Below are positions 1 through 4,291 of a stretch of DNA of 5,388 bases, piece after piece. The DNA comes from Methanimicrococcus sp. Its GTDB lineage: Archaea > Halobacteriota > Methanosarcinia > Methanosarcinales > Methanosarcinaceae. The DNA lies in assembly GCA_009776675.1 (NCBI GenBank), contig WRNK01000102.1:1-5388 (forward strand). Direction: 5' to 3'. The translations under genes were made by a program, and so were the position numbers. How positions within the stretch are numbered: the stretch's first letter is position 1; every line of letters starts with the position of its first letter. Under the pieces are notes generated by a model. That model did no database searches, was not told the origin of the DNA, and saw only the letters and a program-made list of their open reading frames with translations.

Positions 1-471
1 GGTGGAGGCAATGCAATTTAATAATTCTTTGTCGCTTTCGTTGATGTTTTTTGCCAAACTTTTGACGATTTCAATGGCTTTAGAGGCAGCTTGTTTATAG
101 CCGGATGCAATCACGGTTGGGTGAATGTCCATGTCAATTAAGTCTTCCGCTTTCTTTAAGAGTTCGCCGGCAACGACGGCAGCGCTGGTTGTTCCATCTC
201 CGACTTCTTCGTCTTGTGTTTTGGCAACTTCGACAATCATTTTTGCTGCCGGATGTTCGATGTCCATTTCTTTCAAAATGGTGGCGCCATCATTTGTAAT
301 TGTTACATCGCCCATCGCATCGACAAGCATTTTGTCCATGCCTTTGGGACCGAGTGTTGTTCTGACAGCTTCTGCAACGGCTTTTGCTGCCATGATGTTA
401 TTGCTTTGAGCGTCTTTTCCGCGTGTGCGTTTGCTTCCTTCTTTTAAAATGAAAATTGGTTGTCCTGACAT
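1..471 (-). CDS. ths: Thermosome (group II chaperonin) subunit, N-terminal part, truncated by window edge
   Basis: This is an ATP-dependent cytosolic chaperonin subunit that forms two-ring complexes and folds proteins. Translating the minus strand from the ATG at 471-469 gives 157 codons, open through the left edge; family members are about 540-560 residues, so only the first ~30% is present. Visible family motifs are [12 protein letters not shown] (37-48), the nucleotide-binding [13 protein letters not shown] (54-66) and [15 protein letters not shown] (91-105), where Asp92 is the expected ATP-hydrolysis residue. The N-terminus [22 protein letters not shown] resembles methanogen thermosomes. 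The start is supported by AGGAG on the minus strand (484-480), 8 nt upstream. The gene is divergent from citrate synthase. Which paralogue (alpha, beta or gamma) it is cannot be told from this part. The family assignment is very secure. Confidence 0.97.
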   Translation of the reverse strand, partial: MSGQPIFILKEGSKRTRGKDAQSNNIMAAKAVAEAVRTTLGPKGMDKMLVDAMGDVTITNDGATILKEMDIEHPAAKMIVEVAKTQDEEVGDGTTSAAVVAGELLKKAEDLIDMDIHPTVIASGYKQAASKAIEIVKSLAKNINESDKELLNCIAST

Positions 472-520
472 ATTTATGTCTCCTGTAATTGATAATATAT
501 ATGTTGTATTATGAGTGTAT

Positions 521-548
521 TATGAAATGTAAATTATGAAATGTAAAT
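521..548. repeat. 14-bp direct duplication in thermosome promoter region
   Basis: Two exact adjacent copies of tatgaaatgtaaat lie at 521-534 and 535-548. On the minus strand each reads atttacatttcata, an AT-rich string that could serve as a weak TATA/BRE region for the thermosome gene, whose start is 50-75 nt away. The better-looking string TATATATT (about 492-501) is too close to the start codon to be the TATA box of a transcript that also carries the ribosome binding site. The repeat is seen directly; the promoter role is inference. Confidence 0.6.
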
Positions 549-553
549 TGTTG

Positions 554-593
554 TCGTACGATATCGTACGATACCGTATGATATCATATGATA
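554..593. repeat. Four tandem 10-bp units upstream of the thermosome gene, candidate operator array
   Basis: The units are tcgtacgata, tcgtacgata, ccgtatgata and tcatatgata, at 554-563, 564-573, 574-583 and 584-593. The first two are identical and the others diverge by two steps each. The array contains a perfect 18-bp palindrome (554-571) and shorter perfect palindromes at 577-588 and 582-593. A 10-bp period places each unit on the same face of the DNA helix. It sits about 83-122 bp upstream of the thermosome start, just upstream of the 14-bp duplication, so binding by a regulator of chaperonin expression is plausible. The array is certain; the function is inferred from position. Confidence 0.7.
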
Positions 594-623
594 GCGATTT
601 TATGAATTCAAATGCCGATCAGC

Positions 624-659
624 GTTTTTGATTTTCAACAATGTATTGAAAACAAAAAC
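624..659. other. Strong inverted repeat / hairpin in intergenic region
   Basis: gtttttg (624-630) pairs with caaaaac (653-659), and ttttcaa (632-638) pairs with ttgaaaa (646-652). This gives a 14-bp stem interrupted only by a bulged A631, with a 7-nt loop (639-645). The stem is AU-rich with T-runs on both strands, so it could end or structure a transcript from either direction. It marks the left border of the GC-richer segment that follows. No gene end lies next to it. It could belong to a small RNA or to a dispersed element. Confidence 0.55.
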
Positions 660-667
660 AATCACTT

Positions 668-745
668 ATGGTCATGCCGGCGAAAAAGCTTCAATCCTGC
701 GTTTTCGTTGTGCCGATAAGCAAAAGGCAATTTGATGATGAATGA
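668..745 (+). CDS. Possible 25-residue small ORF, unknown function
   Basis: ATG at 668 (a second ATG at 674) opens a 25-codon frame with peptide MVMPAKKLQSCVFVVPIS followed by KRQFDDE and TGA. No Shine-Dalgarno sequence is seen upstream; the strong hairpin 624-659 ends 8 nt before it. Its stop region overlaps the start of the next small ORF (735), in an arrangement like that of translationally coupled genes. The peptide has a short hydrophobic core and charged ends but no recognised domain. It is listed because it lies in the GC-rich island; it may be noise. Confidence 0.12.
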   Translation: MVMPAKKLQSCVFVVPISKRQFDDE

Positions 746-878
746 TTTCCGAATTCATGTGACGTTTCCCGAATCTTGTATCCTATCTCGGGTCAAAACC
801 CATCCGATACGCTGTTCATCCCAGTCTAAAACGCAATCAAAAAAGGCGTTTTTTCATGAAATTTTTTGGAAATTGTAA
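735..878 (+). CDS. Possible 47-residue small ORF, unknown function
   Basis: Two ATG codons (735, 738) open a 47-codon frame ending in TAA at 876-878, preceded by AAAGG (723-727) at 7 nt spacing. The peptide begins MMNDFRIHVTFPESC, runs through a basic, serine-rich middle (RVKTHPIRCSSQSKTQSKK) and ends AFFHEIFWKL. It overlaps the 25-residue ORF by 11 bp. The opposite strand of the same DNA also reads in a protein-like way (853-755), so at most one reading is likely to be real. No family is recognised. Possible candidate TATA strings upstream are poor. Confidence 0.18.
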   Translation: MMNDFRIHVTFPESCILSRVKTHPIRCSSQSKTQSKKAFFHEIFWKL

Positions 879-897
879 AATTAAAATGATTGAATTT

Positions 898-906
898 CTA
901 TATAAG
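898..906. promoter_or_regulatory. Candidate TATA box CTATATAAG
   Basis: This is a good match to an archaeal TATA box. Because the string is nearly symmetrical (CTTATATAG on the minus strand), it could drive either the citrate synthase gene with a ~200-nt leader, or a minus-strand transcript into the GC-rich island, where an ATG lies at 857-855. A second candidate on the plus strand is AATATAAAG (932-940), preceded by a purine-rich BRE-like GAAAA. The choice between them cannot be made from sequence. Confidence 0.3.
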
Positions 907-1022
907 CGTTGCGAATGGTTTGTTTTGAAAAAATATAAAGATGCGATTAAATTATGGTATTAAATGTTTTAAAAAAGGTTTTTATCTGATGAAAAACTAC
1001 TGTCATTCGTTCTTTTAGTTGC

Positions 1023-1030
1023 TTATAAAA
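1023..1030 (+). promoter_or_regulatory. Candidate TATA box for citrate synthase
   Basis: TTATAAAA lies 107 nt upstream of the citrate synthase start. A transcript starting about 25 nt downstream would have a leader of roughly 80 nt. It is the nearest of three TATA-like strings upstream of the gene (others at 898-906 and 932-940). It lacks an obvious purine-rich BRE, so support is modest. Confidence 0.3.
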
Positions 1031-1129
1031 ATGGAATCATTTGATTTCGGATTATGAAAATGAATAATCATCTTTTTTGCGATATTTTTAAAAGATGAAA
1101 TACATTGTCGAAAAATAAGGAGGGTACAT

Positions 1130-2590
1130 ATGGGAGATACAAAAAAAACAGATGGTGTTGAAATGACTGCAAAAACCGCTGAGGAAATCGAAAGTGAAAA
1201 AGCCGCAGAAATCCAAAAAATCGAAAGCGAAAAAGCTGCAGAAATCCAAAAGCTTGCGAACCTTTGTCTCAGCCACGGTCCCATTAATCCCGAACTTTTT
1301 AGAATACATCACGTGAACCGCGGTCTGCGAGATTTGGAAGGCAACGGTGTTTTAACCGGACTGACTGAAATCAGTGACGTTGATTCCGGCCGCCCAAAAG
1401 CCGGAGAAAAAGAACACAAAAAAGGACAGTTGTTTTACCGAGGAATTGATATTAACATCCTTGTTGACGGTTTTGTCGATGAAAAGAGGTTTGGCTTTGA
1501 AGAAGTGACTTACCTGTTGCTTTTTGGAAGTTTGCCCTCCAAATCACAACTTGAAGATTTTCATAAACTTCTCGGTGCTTACCGCTCGCTTCCGACAAAT
1601 TTTGTCCGTGACATCATCATGAAAGCGCCCAGCGAAGATATGATGAATACATTAGCACGCTGTGTTTTAACACTTTATTCTTATGACAAAAATGCAAATG
1701 ACACATCCATCCAAAATGTTTTGCGCCAGTGTCTGGAATTGATTGCATTGTTCCCGCTTCTTGCGGTTTACGGCTATCAAGCTTATACATACTCCCATGA
1801 TGAAAAAAGTCTTTTCATCCATGGTCCGCAGCCGGAATTATCAACAGCTGAAAACATACTTCATGTTCTTCGGCCGGACAGCAAATATACAGAACTTGAG
1901 GCTCGCCTTTTGGATTTGACATTGGTTTTGCATGCCGAACATGGCGGTGGCAACAATTCCACATTTACTTGCCGCGTCGTCAGTTCTTCCGGAACGGATA
2001 CCTATTCCGCCATTTCTGCTGCACTCGGCAGTTTGAAAGGTCCAAAACACGGCGGCGCCAATATTAAAGTTGTCAAAATGTTTGATGACATGAAAAAGAA
2101 TGTTACAGACTGGACAAGCGAAGAAGAAGTCAGCAATTATCTTCATGCCCTTTTAGACAAGAAAGCTTTTGATAACGCCGGTTTAATTTATGGAATCGGT
2201 CATGCTGTTTATTCATTAAACGATCCGCGTGCAGACATTTTCAAACGCTTTGTTGAAGCTTTGTCCAAAGAAAAGGGACGCACCGAAGAATTTGAATTGT
2301 ATACATTGGTTGAACGTTTAGCTCCGGATATAATCGGCCAGAAAAAGCGCATTTATAAAGGCGTTTCTGCAAATATTGACTTTTTCAGCGGCTTTGTCTA
2401 CAGTATGCTGGATCTTCCGATGCAGCTTTACACACCGATTTTTGCGATCAGTCGCATTGCCGGCTGGAGTGCGCACCGGTTGGAAGAACTGATTGATTCC
2501 GGAAAAATCATCCGTCCGGCTTATATGGCGGTCGGTAAAACTCAGGATTATGTTCCGCTTGCACAAAGAAAAGAGCCGACTGATAAATAA
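1130..2590 (+). CDS. gltA: Citrate synthase (Si-type fold, clostridial-like), with repeated N-terminal extension
   Basis: This enzyme condenses acetyl-CoA and oxaloacetate to citrate in the cytosol. In a methanogen this would feed the oxidative half of the TCA cycle toward 2-oxoglutarate and glutamate. The 486-residue product carries the family's catalytic pattern: LHAEHGGGNNSTFT (268-280, oxaloacetate-binding His271), GPKHGGAN (304-311, catalytic His307), GIGHAVYSLNDPRA (355-368, His358 and Arg367) and NIDFFSGFVY (415-424, catalytic Asp417). Phrases such as SLFIHGPQPELSTAENILHV and RIAGWSAHRLEE resemble the ~450-residue citrate/2-methylcitrate synthases of Clostridia. About 40 extra N-terminal residues include a perfect 11-residue tandem duplication. 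The start at 1130 has AAGGAGG (1117-1123) 6 nt upstream; Met12 has no such site. It is transcribed alone, with its own terminator. 2-Methylcitrate synthase activity cannot be excluded. Confidence 0.95.
   Translation: MGDTKKTDGVEMTAKTAEEIESEKAAEIQKIESEKAAEIQKLANLCLSHGPINPELFRIHHVNRGLRDLEGNGVLTGLTEISDVDSGRPKAGEKEHKKGQLFYRGIDINILVDGFVDEKRFGFEEVTYLLLFGSLPSKSQLEDFHKLLGAYRSLPTNFVRDIIMKAPSEDMMNTLARCVLTLYSYDKNANDTSIQNVLRQCLELIALFPLLAVYGYQAYTYSHDEKSLFIHGPQPELSTAENILHVLRPDSKYTELEARLLDLTLVLHAEHGGGNNSTFTCRVVSSSGTDTYSAISAALGSLKGPKHGGANIKVVKMFDDMKKNVTDWTSEEEVSNYLHALLDKKAFDNAGLIYGIGHAVYSLNDPRADIFKRFVEALSKEKGRTEEFELYTLVERLAPDIIGQKKRIYKGVSANIDFFSGFVYSMLDLPMQLYTPIFAISRIAGWSAHRLEELIDSGKIIRPAYMAVGKTQDYVPLAQRKEPTDK
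1187..1252 (+). repeat. 33-bp in-frame tandem duplication encoding 11-residue repeat
   Basis: Residues 20-30 and 31-41 of the citrate synthase are both IESEKAAEIQK. The two 33-bp copies (1187-1219, 1220-1252) differ only at three synonymous third positions (agt/agc, gcc/gct, aaa/aag), so the peptide is unchanged although the DNA has drifted. The segment is highly charged and predicted by eye to be helical, possibly a short coiled coil. It sits in front of the conserved core, which begins near LANLCLSHGPINPELF. Confidence 0.85.
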
Positions 2591-2686
2591 ATGAACAATA
2601 AACGAACAGCAAATCATCACAATAAACCAACAACAAATCATCACAATAAACGAACAGCAAATCACCACAGTAAATCATTGACATAA
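2591..2686 (+). CDS. Possible 31-residue repeat ORF directly after citrate synthase stop
   Basis: The citrate synthase TAA (2588-2590) is followed at once by ATG (2591), in the same frame, opening 31 codons up to TAA at 2684-2686. The product is three 8-residue repeats (NKRTANHH, NKPTTNHH, NKRTANHH) flanked by MN and SKSLT: basic and rich in Asn and His. No separate Shine-Dalgarno is seen, so translation would need reinitiation or stop read-through. It may simply be a tandem repeat whose 24-bp length happens to keep a frame open; the minus strand is open here as well. Confidence 0.15.
   Translation: MNNKRTANHHNKPTTNHHNKRTANHHSKSLT
2597..2668. repeat. Three tandem 24-bp repeats
   Basis: Copies lie at 2597-2620, 2621-2644 and 2645-2668, each beginning aataaac and ending aatcayc ac (aatcatcac or aatcaccac). 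Copies 1 and 3 differ by one base; copy 2 has two differences from copy 1. The array begins 6 bp after the citrate synthase stop codon and ends just before the terminator hairpin. The function is unknown; it lies in the 3' untranslated region of the citrate synthase transcript. Confidence 0.85.
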
Positions 2687-2717
2687 TCGTATTCAATGAT
2701 TTATTTTCAACTTTTTT
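2671..2717 (+). terminator. Hairpin plus T-run terminator of citrate synthase
   Basis: A perfect 11-bp inverted repeat, taaatcattga (2671-2681) and tcaatgattta (2693-2703), encloses an 11-nt loop. It is followed by TTTT (2704-2707 region) and a run of six T (2712-2717). Archaeal transcription usually stops at T-runs, and the hairpin may add 3'-end stability. It lies about 80-130 bp after the citrate synthase stop and before the radical SAM gene, separating the two same-strand genes into different transcripts. Confidence 0.6.
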
Positions 2718-2761
2718 AGCATTATTGAGGTAACGACAATAAAAAATTTGAACTCAATTGT

Positions 2762-2844
2762 TTGTAAATGATTTTGAATTTACTGCTTGTAAATGATTTT
2801 GAATTTGCTGCTTGTAAATGAATTTGAATTTTCTGTTTGTAAAA
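2762..2844. repeat. 25-bp tandem array, three copies plus a partial fourth
   Basis: Copies at 2762-2786, 2787-2811 and 2812-2836 each begin ttgtaaatga and continue with ttgaattt; a truncated fourth copy (ttgtaaaa) is at 2837-2844. Copies 1 and 2 differ by one base, and copy 3 by about three. A 25-bp unit cannot keep a reading frame, so it is not coding. It occupies the likely promoter/leader of the radical SAM gene, and the strings TTGTAAAT could act as weak TATA-like sites, but no clear promoter stands out. Confidence 0.85.
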
Positions 2845-2860
2845 CGGCTCTGAAATTAAG

Positions 2861-2884
2861 AAACACTGAGTAAAAAACACTGAG
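2861..2884 (+). repeat. Short direct repeat carrying the weak ribosome binding site of the radical SAM gene
   Basis: aaacactgag occurs exactly at 2861-2870 and again at 2875-2884. The second copy ends in TGAG, 7 nt upstream of the ATG at 2892, and is the only Shine-Dalgarno-like sequence for that start. An out-of-frame ATG at 2885 overlaps it. The weak site leaves the exact start of the downstream gene open. Confidence 0.5.
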
Positions 2885-2891
2885 ATGAACC

Positions 2892-3950
2892 ATGCCAAAT
2901 CTTTTTGAAACAAAAACTGCATCTGAAAAGGAAACCGAGATCGTGCGTATTTCAATGACCGCAGAAATAAAAGCATTGTTGCTTTCCATCGGAACGGCAG
3001 ATGTTGAAGATTTAAATTTGCTTTTACCGACACGCCCGTCAACTGCCGGACCGAGTGCCGGAAGCCGAGGATCTGTTTTTATTTCTTCAAACGGACGGCG
3101 TGTTCGATTAGCGATCGACAAAAATTCACCTGTTAAAATCAGAAGAAAAAGAAATTTCGATGATAATGATGATATCGATGTCTTTTTTTCAAACGAGCTC
3201 ATTTTAACCGGACGACTTGAGCCGGCTTTAGCGCATTGTCCCGATCAGGCTTATGTTAATTTGTCAGGTAAGTGTGTTTTTGACTGCAAATACTGCTCTG
3301 TCCCAAAACTTCAAGGACATACCAAATCAAAAGCCGAAACCCTCGAAATTATTGAAAATGCCGCAAAATCGGGCAGTATAAAAGCGATTTCAATCACATC
3401 GGGCGTTGAAAAAACACCGGAAAATGAATTAAATCGTGTTTTGGAGCTGATGCCGGATTTGATTTCTTACAATGTGCCGATCGGGGTTTCTATTTATGTT
3501 GTCCCCGGCGGATCCGCCCAATTAAAAAATGCCGGCGTTTCTGAAGTGAAATACAATGTTGAAGCGGCTGATTCGAATATATTTAAGCAGGTTTGCCCAA
3601 AACTGAGTGAAGCGGATGTTTACACCGAATTGTCGGAAGCCGTTTCACTTTTTGGAAAAGGAAGTGTTTACAGCAATTTGATTGTTGGTCTTGGCGAAAC
3701 CGATGATGATGTAAAAAACGTCATTGAAAAACTGGCCAAAATGGGTGTGATTGCCAACATTCGGCCGGTCTTTGAAAACAGCCTCCGAAAAGGTGACTGT
3801 TTTATGGAGCGGCCGACTCAAGAAAGACTGTTGAAATTATTTGACATACAGAAAGAAATTTGTAAAAAATATGATCTGCATCCCGAATGTTCCAAAACAA
3901 TGTGTTCATTATGTACAGGGTGTGATTTGGTTCCCTTCAGAGACGGGTGA
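2892..3950 (+). CDS. Radical SAM protein with C-terminal cysteine cluster (biotin-synthase-related type)
   Basis: This is a radical S-adenosylmethionine enzyme of 352 residues; substrate unknown. The 4Fe-4S/SAM motif CxxxCxxC is present as C128-VFD-C132-KY-C135. ITSG (168-171) fits the SAM-binding strand usually seen as GGE-like, and VGLGET (265-270) is a typical late barrel strand. A second cluster, C333, C338, C341 and C344 near the end, could bind another iron-sulfur cluster. The N-terminal region (about 22-85, including RPSTAGPSAGSRGSVF) precedes the barrel, and an acidic stretch DDNDDID lies at 90-96. The layout resembles the biotin-synthase-related radical SAM proteins of methanogens (COG2516-like), but true biotin synthase is unlikely. 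The start is uncertain: Met1 has only a weak TGAG site, and Met22 (2955), before the conserved-looking TAEIKALLLSIGT, is an alternative. It is isolated between two repeat arrays and convergent with ADTH synthase. Confidence 0.9.
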   Translation: MPNLFETKTASEKETEIVRISMTAEIKALLLSIGTADVEDLNLLLPTRPSTAGPSAGSRGSVFISSNGRRVRLAIDKNSPVKIRRKRNFDDNDDIDVFFSNELILTGRLEPALAHCPDQAYVNLSGKCVFDCKYCSVPKLQGHTKSKAETLEIIENAAKSGSIKAISITSGVEKTPENELNRVLELMPDLISYNVPIGVSIYVVPGGSAQLKNAGVSEVKYNVEAADSNIFKQVCPKLSEADVYTELSEAVSLFGKGSVYSNLIVGLGETDDDVKNVIEKLAKMGVIANIRPVFENSLRKGDCFMERPTQERLLKLFDIQKEICKKYDLHPECSKTMCSLCTGCDLVPFRDG

Positions 3951-4268
3951 TTGAAAGTTTTAACTGGAAAAACGATTGAAGATGAATGATTGAAAGTTTT
4001 AACTGGAGAAACGATTGAAGATGAATGATTGAAAGTTTTAACTGGAGAAACGATTGAAGATGAATGATTGAAAGTTTTAACTGGAAAAAATGATTGAAGA
4101 CGAATGATTGAAAGTTTTAATTGGAAAAAACGATTGAAGACGAATGATTGAAAATTCTAATTGGAAAAACAATTGAGGATGAATGATTGAAAATTCTAAT
4201 TTGGAAAAAGCGATTGATGACGGGCAATTGGAAGTTTTAACCGGAAAAGAAAAAATTGAAAAAAGAGA
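3950..4268. repeat. 39-bp tandem array, about eight copies, starting inside the radical SAM stop codon
   Basis: Units start with attgaaagttttaactgg and end with attgaagatgaatg. Copies lie at 3950-3988, 3989-4027, 4028-4066, 4067-4106, 4107-4146, 4147-4185, 4186-4226 and a degenerate one from 4227. Copies 2 and 3 are identical; 4, 5 and 7 gain one or two bases, partly within an A-run; 6-8 are increasingly diverged. The A of the radical SAM TGA (3948-3950) is the first base of copy 1, and the preceding gacggg matches the junction base string gacgaatg/gacgggca within the array. There are no spacers, so it is not CRISPR. On the minus strand most units give runs of five or six T, which could terminate transcripts coming from ADTH synthase. 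Confidence 0.93.
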
Positions 4269-4291
4269 AAATTGGAAAATTATTCCAATTT
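4247..4291 (-). terminator. Terminator of ADTH synthase overlapping its stop codon
   Basis: A perfect 9-bp inverted repeat, aaattggaa (4269-4277) and ttccaattt (4283-4291), has a 5-nt loop holding most of the TAA stop (4282-4280). The right arm is the codons for the last residues KLE. On the minus strand the hairpin is followed by several T-runs (4270-4247, with runs of four to six T), a suitable archaeal termination signal. The T-rich tract merges with the degenerate end of the 39-bp array, where further T-runs follow. Confidence 0.5.

Larger units (their letters stand above)
660..880. other. GC-rich island inside AT-rich intergenic region, possible small gene, RNA or decayed element
   Basis: Counting G+C gives about 43% for 661-840, against 20% for 481-540 and 23% for 841-1020. 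That is the composition of the coding regions here, not of the spacers. Both strands give protein-like short readings: two overlapping plus-strand ORFs (668-745 and 735-878) and a minus-strand stop-free stretch (853-755) reading FFDCVLDWDEQRIGWVLTRD without an in-frame start. Small stems occur too, for example gggt/accc around 790-801 and cggcgaaaa/ttttc...gccg at 678-715. I cannot decide between a small protein gene, a non-coding RNA, a gene remnant and a dispersed intergenic repeat. Confidence 0.4.

Noticed and set aside
105..447. Three plus-strand open frames over the left end
   Set aside because: They lie antisense to the thermosome coding region, whose protein is unmistakable; their peptides show only skewed composition and no domain.
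492..501. TATATATT as thermosome TATA box (minus strand)
   Set aside because: It is only ~21-30 bp from the start codon, so a transcript from it would begin near the ATG and lose the clear AGGAG ribosome binding site at 484-480.
786..808. tRNA T-arm-like sequence (minus strand ggatgggttttgaccc)
   Set aside because: No acceptor stem, anticodon arm or CCA-end context could be built around it on either strand.
1015..1312. Minus-strand open frames rich in Phe/Ser with repeated FWISAAFSLSI-like text
   Set aside because: They are the antisense reading of the citrate synthase N-terminal tandem duplication and its upstream region; the apparent protein repeat is simply the 33-bp repeat read backwards.
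1841..2146. Minus-strand 101-codon frame inside citrate synthase
   Set aside because: It is antisense to a strongly conserved catalytic region with no ribosome binding site or recognisable domain.
2318..2696. Minus-strand frames with repeated ICCSFIVM-like peptide
   Set aside because: The repeat and hydrophobic look come from antisense reading of the 24-bp array; they overlap the citrate synthase end and its terminator hairpin.
2762..2844. CRISPR-like or iteron origin
   Set aside because: There are only about three copies with no spacers, and no replication initiator gene (Cdc6/Orc1) or typical origin box is seen nearby.
2722..3202. Minus-strand frames across the radical SAM start
   Set aside because: They are antisense to the 25-bp array and the radical SAM N-terminus; repeated NSKSFTSSKFK text again reflects the tandem array.
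3950..4268. CRISPR array
   Set aside because: Units are directly adjacent with no unique spacers, diverge progressively, and there are no cas genes in the window.
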